This document shows positions 46,408 to 53,348 of a stretch of 53,348 nucleotides of DNA, piece by piece; position 1 is the first letter of the stretch, and each line of letters starts with the position of its first letter. The notes under the pieces are model-generated. The model was not told the origin of the DNA. It saw only the letters and a list, made by a program, of their open reading frames with translations, and did no database searches. The position numbers were made by a program, and so were the translations under genes. Source of the DNA: Betaproteobacteria bacterium (GTDB lineage: Bacteria; Pseudomonadota; Gammaproteobacteria; Burkholderiales; SG8-39); the NCBI GenBank assembly GCA_016210745.1, contig JACQTO010000157.1, forward strand, positions 1 to 53,348, written 5' to 3'.

Positions 46408-47178
46408 TTAACTCATCGCCCCGCCGCCATCCACCGGCAGCGCCACCCCTGTAATGTAGGAGTTCTCCGGCGACACCAGAAATAGCGCCGCACGCGCCAT
46501 TTCCTCAGGCGTCCCCAGCCGCTTGATCGGCCGCACGTCCGCGTTCATTTTCGCGTAATCCTCGGGGACGATTTCCGGGTTGCGCGCGAGCACGCCCTGC
46601 CACAGCGGCGTCGTGGCAATCGGGCCAGGACACACGGCGTTCACCCGGATGCCGTCCTGCGCCAGTGCGACGGCGAGCGCCCTTGCCAGCATGAGGAGGG
46701 CTGCCTTGGAGGCGGAATAGGCGGGGGATTGCTTGGAAGGACGTATGCCGAGGCCGGAGCCGGTGAAAAGTATCGACCCGCCGCCTGCTTTCTTGATTTC
46801 CGGAACGGCGAACTTCGCCCCGAAGAATCCGGCCTTCACGTGGATATCCATGATCTGGTCGTACGCCTCTTCGCTTGTGAACTCGATCCGGCCCGGGCCC
46901 GCCACCCCGGCGTTGTGGTAGAAGATGTCGAGCTTGCCGAACCTCGCCGCCGTCGCTTCCACCATGTTTTCGATGTCGGCGACTTTCACCAGGTCCGCGT
47001 GGACGAAAAACGCTTCGCCGCCGTCTTTCTCGATCGTCTTGACCGTTTCGAGGGCGTCCTTCTCGTTGATATCGGCGATCGCCACCTTCGCCCCTTCCTG
47101 GGCAAAGAGGATCGCCGATGCCCGCCCGACGCCGGTCGCGGCGCCGGTGATGAGTGCGACTTTTCCTTCCTGCTTCAT
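46408..47178 (-). CDS. short-chain dehydrogenase/reductase 1
   Basis: A 256-residue SDR. Cofactor site TGAATGVGRA, acidic residue in AIADINEKD (NAD preference likely), the NAG motif as HNAGVAG, active-site Ser in FTGSG, and YSASK for Tyr/Lys. The ATG at 47178 gives the usual N-terminus; an ATG at 47196 overlaps the SDR2 stop (ATGA) and would suggest coupling. The substrate is unknown. It follows SDR2 and a nitrilase-family gene on the same strand and lies near the benzoyl-CoA reductase operon. Confidence 0.85.
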   Translation of the reverse strand: MKQEGKVALITGAATGVGRASAILFAQEGAKVAIADINEKDALETVKTIEKDGGEAFFVHADLVKVADIENMVEATAARFGKLDIFYHNAGVAGPGRIEFTSEEAYDQIMDIHVKAGFFGAKFAVPEIKKAGGGSILFTGSGLGIRPSKQSPAYSASKAALLMLARALAVALAQDGIRVNAVCPGPIATTPLWQGVLARNPEIVPEDYAKMNADVRPIKRLGTPEEMARAALFLVSPENSYITGVALPVDGGGAMS

Positions 47179-47192
47179 CGCTTGTCGGCCTT

Positions 47193-48020
47193 TCATGTCT
47201 TGGGCGGTTTGCGGTCGGCATCCCTGAAATTGGGCCGCCCGTCTTCGGTCATCCACACCTGCCCGCCGTTGCAATCGAGGATCGTTCCGCTGATATAGGC
47301 CGCCACATCGGAGGCGAGATACACGGCCATGTCGGCGACCTCTTCGGCCGTGCCCATGCGCGCGAGCGGCACGTTGGTGAGCAGCCTTGTGAGCTGCTCC
47401 GGGCGCCGATTGAGCGAAGTGCGCGGCGTCTCGATCAGCCCCGGGGCCAGGGCGTTCACGCGCACGTGCGGGGCGAATTCCATCGCCATCGACTTGGTCA
47501 GGTTGATCACCGCGGCTTTCGCCGCCGAATAGGCCGGCATTCCGGCAAACGGGAATTGGCCGGTGATCGAGGCCATGTTGACGATGCTGCCCGATTTCTG
47601 CGCGAGCATGGTCGGGACCACCGCTTTCGTGCACAGGAAGACGCTCTTCACATTGCGCGTCAGGGTATCGTCCCAGTCCCGCTCGCTGATGTTGAGCACC
47701 CTGCCGATGCCGAAGGTAGGGCCGGTCGCGCCGCCGGCATTGTTGACCAGGATATCGATGCGGCCGAAGGCATCGACAGTCTGCTTTGCCATCCTCACCG
47801 CTTGTTCATTCACGGTGGCGTCGACTTGAAGCGCGAGGCTGCGCGGGCCCAAGGCCCTCGCCTGGGAGGCGACCTCTTCGGCCGCGGCGAGGTTCACATC
47901 GGCGATGCAGACCGAAGCCCCGCAGTGCGCGAGTCCCAGGGCGATCGCTTTGCCGAGGCCTTGGCCGCCGCCGGTGACGATGGCCACCTTGCCATCCATG
48001 TTGAGTTCCCACAGTCTCAT
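47193..48020 (-). CDS. short-chain dehydrogenase/reductase 2
   Basis: A 275-residue SDR with TGGGQGLGKAIALG, CIADVNL (NAD preference), NNAGG, ASITG for the Ser region and YSAAK for Tyr/Lys. The C-terminus ends GGQVWMTEDGRPNF plus a polar tail. GGGAG lies about eight bases before the ATG at 48020. Its position beside a benzoyl-CoA pathway locus lacking a Had/BzdX-type alcohol dehydrogenase makes a role on a cyclic hydroxyacyl-CoA conceivable; nothing in the sequence proves this. Confidence 0.85.
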   Translation of the reverse strand: MRLWELNMDGKVAIVTGGGQGLGKAIALGLAHCGASVCIADVNLAAAEEVASQARALGPRSLALQVDATVNEQAVRMAKQTVDAFGRIDILVNNAGGATGPTFGIGRVLNISERDWDDTLTRNVKSVFLCTKAVVPTMLAQKSGSIVNMASITGQFPFAGMPAYSAAKAAVINLTKSMAMEFAPHVRVNALAPGLIETPRTSLNRRPEQLTRLLTNVPLARMGTAEEVADMAVYLASDVAAYISGTILDCNGGQVWMTEDGRPNFRDADRKPPKT

Positions 48021-48139
48021 TCGATATTTCTCCCTTTACCGATTCCAGGGGGCGGACTATCAGTCCAATTGTCGATGCGCTGCGCAGGCACACCCACGCC
48101 TCACCGAGGCGCAGGCGAGTGGGTGTTCGCGCGCGGACA

Positions 48140-48166
48140 CAGGCGGCGCGCACTGCGCGCCGCCTG
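48140..48166. terminator. 27-bp perfect palindrome after the nitrilase-family gene
   Basis: CAGGCGGCGCGCA (48140-48152) and its exact complement (48154-48166) flank a single C. It lies nine bases beyond the stop of the nitrilase-family gene on the minus strand. It would form a very stable hairpin; no T-run follows. Confidence 0.5.
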
Positions 48167-48175
48167 CGCGAATCA

Positions 48176-49285
48176 TCAGCCGGCGTCGCCTCTGGGCGCT
48201 ATGAAAATGCGTTCTTCGAGGAATCGCTTGATCGGCTGAGCCCGGGATCTTGCCGCCTGATCGGTAGGCAGCTGATCCTTATACATATTGATGGGGTAGA
48301 TCGGTTTGTTGTACATGTCCTTGAGGCCTTCGGTCCTCAACTGGGTCAGCCAGTTTTGCCTGGGATCGGTCCTGCGCCTGCGCACGGCCTCGATGTTGAT
48401 TTGCGCTGCCGTCACGGTCTCCCCCGGATAAGGCGCTTCCTGAATGATGGCGCCGTGAAAGTCCACCACCATGGAATGGCCCGGATAGGAATTGTTCGGG
48501 TTGCCCTTCACGTAGAGGTTCCCCGGCGCGCAGGCCACCACGTACATCGTATTGAATGCCGCATGCGCCCGATTGGAGATTTCCCACAACTGCTGCGGCG
48601 GAGAGCCGTCGGGTTCGGCAACGCCGCTGGATCGGATCATCACTTCGCAGCCTTGCAGGCCGAGCGCCCGGGAATGCTCCGGGTAGAAAGCCTCGTTGCA
48701 GATGAGATAGCCCAGCTTGCCGATGTCGGTCTCGATCACGGGAAACAGGCAACTGAGCGTGTCGCCTTTCTTGCGCCCGTACTTGCCGTCCATGACCTCC
48801 ATATACTTGTCCCAGACGTCGTGCGGGCTGACATCGTCGCGCCCGCTGTAGGGCAGGTAGGGGCAGTATTTGTGACGCTTGTAGATGACCTCGCCTTTGG
48901 GGTCGATGATGAACGCGCTGTTGAAAGCGAACTCCGTGCTGATCTCGGGGATCACCTCGTGGGCGCTGCCGGCGATATACGTCTTGTATTTTCTGGCTTG
49001 CTCGGCCAGCAGCTCGGTTTCTTCGCCTGGAATCCGGATCGCCATGTCCTTGGCAACTTTGGTGAAGATGTTGGCGTACGGCGCGGGGTTGTCATTCCAG
49101 CCTTGCATGAATACTTCGGGCAATACGACGAGCTTGAGCGGGGCGTATTCGCGAAAACTAAGCCTCAAAGGGCCATAGCCGAATATCTCCAGGGTTCGGT
49201 CCAGATTGGCTTTTCTGATGTCCTTCCTGTGGTCGATGCCGACCCTGTTCGTCTGCATGCATATTACGGTGTACATATCGGTCAT
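48176..49285 (-). CDS. carbon-nitrogen hydrolase (nitrilase superfamily, amidase-like)
   Basis: A 369-residue enzyme of the nitrilase fold. The Glu-Lys-Cys triad reads as Glu57 in VVLPE, Lys136 or Lys139 in VIYKRHKYCPY, and Cys196 in YLICNEAF. The extended C-terminus (residues ~300-369, Arg- and Gln-rich) is longer than in small nitrilases and recalls aliphatic amidase-like proteins. It could release an acid from an amide or nitrile and feed it to the neighbouring degradation pathway. The substrate is unknown. It diverges from the bzdNOP operon across a spacer with repeat copy 3. Confidence 0.82.
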   Translation of the reverse strand: MTDMYTVICMQTNRVGIDHRKDIRKANLDRTLEIFGYGPLRLSFREYAPLKLVVLPEVFMQGWNDNPAPYANIFTKVAKDMAIRIPGEETELLAEQARKYKTYIAGSAHEVIPEISTEFAFNSAFIIDPKGEVIYKRHKYCPYLPYSGRDDVSPHDVWDKYMEVMDGKYGRKKGDTLSCLFPVIETDIGKLGYLICNEAFYPEHSRALGLQGCEVMIRSSGVAEPDGSPPQQLWEISNRAHAAFNTMYVVACAPGNLYVKGNPNNSYPGHSMVVDFHGAIIQEAPYPGETVTAAQINIEAVRRRRTDPRQNWLTQLRTEGLKDMYNKPIYPINMYKDQLPTDQAARSRAQPIKRFLEERIFIAPRGDAG

Positions 49286-49337
49286 TACGAAACTCCGGCT
49301 TGTTGGTCAGGATTTGATTTGCACTTTAGCTTGATCA

Positions 49338-49470
49338 CTTGCAAGTTCGCTGTTGACGAATTTGGCGAAGACTCGGTTTCTAAATTCGTCTCCCCCTTTC
49401 GCGCGGTTGCGTGCAGCCGCACGAAAGGGGGAGATCCATAAACGGCAGAAACCAGCTTGCTTGCTTCCGG
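49338..49470 (-). repeat. dispersed hairpin element, copy 3 (minus orientation)
   Basis: Read on the minus strand it matches copies 1 and 2: GCTGGTTTCTGCCGTTTAT on the left, hairpin at 49390-49433 (20-bp stem with one wobble and one mismatch, loop CACG), then ACGAATTTAGAAACCG and TCTTCGCCAAATTCGTCAAC on the right. It sits between the divergent nitrilase-family and bzdN genes. Confidence 0.82.
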
Positions 49471-49649
49471 CTCGTCCGGCCTAGGACTCGCAAATGCATT
49501 CCGTGTGCATTCGACGTGCTGCGAATGGTACCTGAAGCTGCGCGGCCCCTTATGCCGGCGTGCCGCCAGAGTTTTCGATCCGGCGCGGTTTCCCGGATTT
49601 ATTTGATCTACATCAACGTCGGACCGTACCCAGGAATCGACAATCGCCG

Positions 49650-49693
49650 TGCAATATAATGCAGCGCAGCCGGAGCAGATGCAATATAGTGCA
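49650..49693. promoter_or_regulatory. paired TGCA-N6-TGCA operators upstream of bzdN
   Basis: TGCAATATAATGCA at 49650-49663 and TGCAATATAGTGCA at 49680-49693, 30 bp apart start to start, exactly as before the bzdV-like gene. They lie 71 bases or more upstream of the bzdN ATG, fitting repressor sites over a promoter. TGCA repeats are typical of BzdR-type regulators. Confidence 0.7.
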
Positions 49694-49763
49694 TAAGCGG
49701 TTCGGGGACTTCCCCGACCCGTGCCGCCGGGATTCGGAGCGAGATCGAAAGAGGAAGACAAGC

Positions 49764-50903
49764 ATGGACGACGGGTTATTCAATCAATTCAAGACCTGGT
49801 ACGAAAAGCGGCACGACTATGCACGCGAGTGGAAGCAGAAGACCGGGCGCCCGGTCGTTGCGACCATGTGCACCTACACCCCCGAGGAACTGCTCATCGC
49901 CGCGGGCATGCTGCCGGTGCGCGTGCTTGGCGCGCACGAGCCGCAGAATGTCACCGAGCCGCATATTTTCGGCATGTTCTGTCCGTTCTGCCGCGACTCG
50001 CTCGCGCAGGGGCTGCTCAACCGGTACGACTATGCCGAAGGCGTGACCCTGACGCAGTCCTGCATCCAGTACCGGCAGACTTTCAGCTCCTGGCGCGAGA
50101 ACGTGCCGACGGTGAAATGGAGCTACTACCTGCCGATGCCCAACGAGGTGCAGTCGCGCTTCGCGAAGATGACGCACCAGGCCGAGGTGAGGAAATTCCG
50201 CCTGTTCCTGGAAAAGACGATCGGCAGGGCGATCCCCGATGCGGATCTGAAAAAAGCGATCGAGACCGTCAACGAGAACCGCCGCCTGCTGCTCGAGCTG
50301 TTCGAGTTCCGCAAGGAAAAGAACCCGCGCGTGACCGGCCTTGAGGCGCTGTACGCCTCGATCACGGCGCAGTTCATCGACAAGGAAGATCACAACCGCG
50401 AGCTCAAACGCGTGATCGCGGAGGCCGGCAAGCGCGCGGCCGACCGCAAAGAGGGCGTGCGCGTCATGACGATCGGCAGCGAAAACGACGATTGCGCCTT
50501 CATGGCCATGGTCGAGTCGGTCGGCTGCACCATCGTCATCGACGACCAGTGCTCGGGGACACGCTATTTCTGGAACGAGGCGCGCATCCAGGACGATCCG
50601 ATCGTGACCATCGCCGATCGCTACTGCGAGCGTCCGGCCTGCCCGACCAAGGATTACCCCCTGCACACGCGCTTTGACCACGTGCTCAAGCTGTGCAAGG
50701 ACTACAACGCGCAGGCGGCGATCTTTCTGCAGCAGAAGTTCTGCGATCCGCACGAGGGCGATTACCCCGACCTCAAGGCGCATCTCGAGAAGAACGGCAT
50801 TCCCACCTTGTTCCTCGAATTCGACGTCACCAATCCGCTCGGCCCCTTCCGCATCCGCATCGAGGCGTTCCTCGAGACGCTGAGCGAAGAAGAGCTGTTC
50901 TAA
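49764..50903 (+). CDS. bzdN: benzoyl-CoA reductase subunit, BcrC/BzdN type
   Basis: A 379-residue protein of the 2-hydroxyacyl-CoA dehydratase component family. Diagnostic segments are TYTPEELLIAAGMLPVRVLG, MFCPFCRDSLAQGLL and LQQKFCDPHEGDYPDL. Together with BzdO it binds the active-site 4Fe-4S cluster where benzoyl-CoA is reduced to cyclohexa-1,5-diene-1-carbonyl-CoA. The frame stays open upstream, but the ATG at 49764 has AAAGAGGAAG before it and starts the family-like sequence. It is the first gene of the operon and is followed by bzdO after 24 bases. Confidence 0.9.
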   Translation: MDDGLFNQFKTWYEKRHDYAREWKQKTGRPVVATMCTYTPEELLIAAGMLPVRVLGAHEPQNVTEPHIFGMFCPFCRDSLAQGLLNRYDYAEGVTLTQSCIQYRQTFSSWRENVPTVKWSYYLPMPNEVQSRFAKMTHQAEVRKFRLFLEKTIGRAIPDADLKKAIETVNENRRLLLELFEFRKEKNPRVTGLEALYASITAQFIDKEDHNRELKRVIAEAGKRAADRKEGVRVMTIGSENDDCAFMAMVESVGCTIVIDDQCSGTRYFWNEARIQDDPIVTIADRYCERPACPTKDYPLHTRFDHVLKLCKDYNAQAAIFLQQKFCDPHEGDYPDLKAHLEKNGIPTLFLEFDVTNPLGPFRIRIEAFLETLSEEELF

Positions 50904-50927
50904 CGTACTGAATTGAAAGAGGCGAGC

Positions 50928-52235
50928 ATGGCCAGATATCCGACCGAGACGCTCAAGCTGTGGAAGAAGGCGAAACAGCTTCGCGAGCAGTATTACATCG
51001 ACTACGCCCGCGCCAAGGACAAAGGCGGAATCCGCTGGTCGGGCAGCGCATGGGCCTTGGATGCGATTCCCGAGGGCCTGGGCAAAGACGTCTATCTGCT
51101 CACGGGCGAGCCCTACGCGGCCTCGGTCGCGCACGATCCCAAGTTCAACAAGCAATGCCTGGATGCCGCCGAATCGGCGGGTTTCGCACGCGACCTGTGC
51201 GCCTACATGCGCAGCTACTGGGGCGGAATCTATATCAACAAATATCTCTGGGGCGGCGAGTTCCCGAAGCCGGATTTCAACTTCCAGACCCAGATCTGCT
51301 GTTCGCACAGCAAGTGGTACCAACACGCCTCCAGACTGGAGAAGGTGCCCGAGTTCTACATCGACGTCGGCGTCGGCCCCTACAAGGACCTCGACGAATC
51401 GCGGCTGATGTACGTGACCAACCAGGGACTGGAGTCGATCGAGTGGCTGGAGAAGGTCACCGGGCGCAAATTCGATGACGAGCTGTTCATCAAGGCGGTC
51501 AAGAACGAGATGCGCTCGACTTCGCTGTGGGCCGAGATCTGCACGCTCAACAAGGCCGTGCCGGCGCCGCTCGACGAAAAGACCATTTTCTCGCTCTACG
51601 TGCTTGCCACCCTCAACAAGGCCAAGCAGTGGTGCGCGGATTTCTACGAAGAGCTGCGCGACGAGGTGGCAGACCGGGTCAAACGCGGAATTGCCGCGGT
51701 GCCCAACGAGCGCTGCCGCGTGCTTTCCGACACCCAGCCGCCGTGGGCGTTCCTGAAAATCTTCCGCTATCTCGAGGAATACGGCGCGGTGTCGGTCGGC
51801 TCGCTCTACACCTTCGGACTGGAGGGCATCTGGGAAACGAAGCCCGACGGCACCTGGGGACCGCGCACCACGCCCATGGCGAAGGGCATCGAGATGAATA
51901 CGCGCGAGCAGGCCATGCGGCTGTACGCCGACTGGAATCTCTCGAAGCCGCAGTTCCAGCACTTCTATGACCCGCGCATCAAGACCGAGATGATGAAGAC
52001 CATGGTCAGGGAATGGAGCGTCAACGGCGTGATGCTGCACCTGAACCGCGGCTGCGAGGGCTTGAGCATGGGCATCATGCAGAACCGCCTGGGTCTTGCC
52101 GCCGCGGGCATCCCGGTGATGACCTACGAGGGCAACATGGGCGATGACCGCGAGTTCGACCTGGTGCGCACGCAAAACCGCGTCGACTCGTTCATGGAAA
52201 CGCTGAACCTGAAACGAGAGTTTGCACACGTATGA
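50928..52235 (+). CDS. bzdO: benzoyl-CoA reductase subunit, BcrB/BzdO type
   Basis: A 435-residue subunit, the size of BcrB in Thauera. Segments such as [38 protein letters not shown] and [19 protein letters not shown] are typical. Cysteines in QICCSHS and RGCEGL are candidate cluster ligands. The start follows GAAAGAGG. It forms the catalytic core with BzdN. The next gene starts 85 bases later. Confidence 0.9.
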   Translation: MARYPTETLKLWKKAKQLREQYYIDYARAKDKGGIRWSGSAWALDAIPEGLGKDVYLLTGEPYAASVAHDPKFNKQCLDAAESAGFARDLCAYMRSYWGGIYINKYLWGGEFPKPDFNFQTQICCSHSKWYQHASRLEKVPEFYIDVGVGPYKDLDESRLMYVTNQGLESIEWLEKVTGRKFDDELFIKAVKNEMRSTSLWAEICTLNKAVPAPLDEKTIFSLYVLATLNKAKQWCADFYEELRDEVADRVKRGIAAVPNERCRVLSDTQPPWAFLKIFRYLEEYGAVSVGSLYTFGLEGIWETKPDGTWGPRTTPMAKGIEMNTREQAMRLYADWNLSKPQFQHFYDPRIKTEMMKTMVREWSVNGVMLHLNRGCEGLSMGIMQNRLGLAAAGIPVMTYEGNMGDDREFDLVRTQNRVDSFMETLNLKREFAHV

Positions 52236-52320
52236 GCCTGCTCCGGCCGCTGTCTTCCACGCGGGGAGAAGGCGCAAGAGCATCGAAAGCTGCTGCAATA
52301 GTTACCTGGAGAACGATCGA

Positions 52321-53124
52321 ATGATTACCGCCGGAATCGACATGGGTTCACGGAGCGCGAAGTTGGTGTTCGTCGAGGAGCTGAAGGTGGAGGGTGCGCC
52401 GCAGCTTCGCTGGGGCGTCAAAGGCAAGCACATCATGTTCCCGGAAGACATGGATATCGATGTGGCTGCGGAGAAGCTGTTTTCCGAGGCGCTCGCCTCG
52501 GCCGGGCTGGCGCGCGAGCAGGTGACGAAGATCGTCTCGACCGGTGCCGGCGGCAAGCACGTGAAATTCGCTACCGGATACGTCACGGAGGTGAGTTCGG
52601 GGGCGCGCGGTGCGGTGTTCATGTGTCCGACGGCGAAGACCGTGATCGATGTCGGCGCCGAAGAGGGCCGCGGCGTCAAGGCGAGCGCGGAAGGCAAGGT
52701 CGTCGACTTTGCCGGCAACGAGAAATGCGCTGCCGGCGCCGGGGCCTTTGCCGAGTCGATGTCGCGCGCGCTGCAGCTTTCGCTCAAGGATTTCGGCGAA
52801 CAGTCGCTCAAGTCGGACAAGACCATTCCGATGAATGCCCAGTGCACCGTGTTCGCCGAGTCGGAGGTGGTGTCGCTGATCCACGCCAATACGCCCAAGC
52901 AGGATATCGCCAAGGCGGTGCTGGATGCCGTCGCCAGCCGCGTCTGCGCCATGGCGCGCCGCGTCGGCATCGAGGAGGACGTGATTCTCATCGGCGGCAT
53001 GGTGCACAACGTCGGCTTCGTGCAGTCGCTCAAGACTTCGCTCGGCGTGAACAAGGTAGTGCTGCCGGACATGCCCGAGTACGTGAGCGCGCTGGGTGCG
53101 GCGCTGATCGCGCAGGATGAGTAG
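52321..53124 (+). CDS. bzdP: benzoyl-CoA reductase ATPase (activator) subunit, BzdP/BcrD type
   Basis: A 267-residue ATPase of the BadF/HgdC (ASKHA) family. It has the phosphate-binding GIDMGSRSAKLVFVE, cluster ligands NEKCAAGAGAF and NAQCTVFAESE, and GGMVHNVGF. These subunits couple ATP hydrolysis to electron transfer into the BzdNO core. A second ATPase subunit (BzdQ/BcrA) is needed for the usual heterodimer. It does not follow within the 224 bases left in the window. The size favours a BzdP or BcrD type over the larger BcrA. Confidence 0.85.
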   Translation: MITAGIDMGSRSAKLVFVEELKVEGAPQLRWGVKGKHIMFPEDMDIDVAAEKLFSEALASAGLAREQVTKIVSTGAGGKHVKFATGYVTEVSSGARGAVFMCPTAKTVIDVGAEEGRGVKASAEGKVVDFAGNEKCAAGAGAFAESMSRALQLSLKDFGEQSLKSDKTIPMNAQCTVFAESEVVSLIHANTPKQDIAKAVLDAVASRVCAMARRVGIEEDVILIGGMVHNVGFVQSLKTSLGVNKVVLPDMPEYVSALGAALIAQDE

Positions 53125-53194
53125 TCGGGTCGCGGGATAGCGATTTGTCAGGCAAGTATTGACGGATCGAGCTGAGAATTGGTTTCTATTAGGT

Positions 53195-53245
53195 CTCCTC
53201 ATTGTGCAGTGCAATCGCGAGGCGATTGCACTGCACAATGAGGAG
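53195..53245 (+). repeat. long hairpin after bzdP (possible divergent fourth copy of the dispersed element)
   Basis: A perfect 24-bp stem: 53195-53218 with 53222-53245, loop GAG. Like the other copies it begins CTCCTC and ends GAGGAG, and shares GTGCAGT inside the stem. The left flank GAATTGGTTTCTATTAGG resembles the other copies only loosely. It lies 70 bases after the bzdP stop and may also act as a terminator. Confidence 0.6.
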
Positions 53246-53348
53246 ATGGATTAAAGGCAAGATCAACAGCGATGCTGAATTCAGCTCGGATGGATTAAAG
53301 GCAAGATCAACAGCGATGCTGAATTCAGCTCGGATGGATTAAAGGCAA
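53246..53348 (+). repeat. 44-bp direct tandem repeat, 2.3 copies, running off the window
   Basis: Two identical 44-base units (53246-53289 and 53290-53333) and 15 bases of a third. Each unit contains the palindrome GCTGAATTCAGC. The first unit directly follows the hairpin. The true copy number is unknown because the sequence ends inside the repeat. Confidence 0.85.

Noticed and set aside
46375..46410. tRNA-like 3' end on the minus strand (TTCGAGCCCC then ACCA nearby)
   Set aside because: The five bases before the T-loop do not pair with those after it, and no acceptor or anticodon arm can be built. It might be a decayed integration-site fragment, but that cannot be supported.
49776..52298. 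840-codon minus-strand open frame antisense to bzdN and bzdO
   Set aside because: It mirrors two clearly recognised benzoyl-CoA reductase genes and has no family-like sequence.
53246..53348. CRISPR array at the window end
   Set aside because: The 44-base units are contiguous with no spacers and no cas genes are present; it is a simple tandem repeat.

Overview
This is a G+C-rich bacterial segment. It fits a facultatively anaerobic, probably denitrifying betaproteobacterium of the Thauera/Azoarcus type that degrades aromatic compounds. That reading rests on class I benzoyl-CoA reductase genes, a phenylacetyl-CoA oxidoreductase-like molybdoenzyme, an aldehyde:ferredoxin oxidoreductase, a full ccm set, FNR-type boxes and Bug-type periplasmic receptors. 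The species cannot be named from the sequence alone. The last bases lie in a perfect tandem repeat, so the window may end where a contig ends.

Layout. 1-5.4 kb: the 5' part of an aldehyde:ferredoxin oxidoreductase gene diverges from a three-gene padBCD-like operon, with an FNR-like box between them. 5.8-12.3 kb: a DUF349 coiled-coil protein, a MoaD/ThiS-like sulfur carrier, and a ChaN-PDZ plus M1-peptidase pair. 12.3-18.3 kb: a complete livKHMGF ABC importer, then a histone-H1-like Lys/Ala-rich protein and an alpha/beta hydrolase. 18.4-22.4 kb: bacteriohemerythrin, a NUDIX hydrolase and pyruvate phosphate dikinase. 22.6-28.3 kb: ccmABCDEFGH with mostly 4-bp overlaps, downstream of a perfect FNR box. 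28.5-30.8 kb: a polytopic membrane protein, a DUF2249 protein and an orphan LivF-type ATPase. 31-35.8 kb: benzoyl-CoA lower pathway genes bamA/oah and dch, plus a large BzdV-like electron-transfer flavoprotein. 36.3-42.2 kb: five Bug (TctC) receptors, four in tandem, with a HigBA module before the fifth. 42.5-46.3 kb: an integron cassette array without an integrase in view (CALIN-like). 46.4-49.3 kb: two SDR dehydrogenases and a nitrilase-superfamily enzyme. 49.8-53.1 kb: bzdN, bzdO and bzdP (benzoyl-CoA reductase), then a long hairpin and 44-bp tandem repeats.

How it fits together. Phenylacetaldehyde or similar aldehydes could be oxidised by the aldehyde oxidoreductase. Phenylacetyl-CoA could be oxidised by PadBCD toward phenylglyoxylate and benzoyl-CoA. 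The ring would be reduced by BzdNOPQ using ferredoxin supplied by BzdV. The diene would be hydrated by Dch and the ring opened by BamA. Two separate promoters, of bzdV and bzdN, carry the same paired TGCA-N6-TGCA operators 30 bp apart, so they look like one regulon.

The most unusual signal is a dispersed element of about 132 bp. It is present in three clear copies and one doubtful divergent copy, and is built around a 20-22 bp hairpin whose arms change together between copies. Three of the four lie beside benzoyl-CoA genes. The cassette array, with a HEPN-motif gene and a broken trypsin-like protease gene, is the second.
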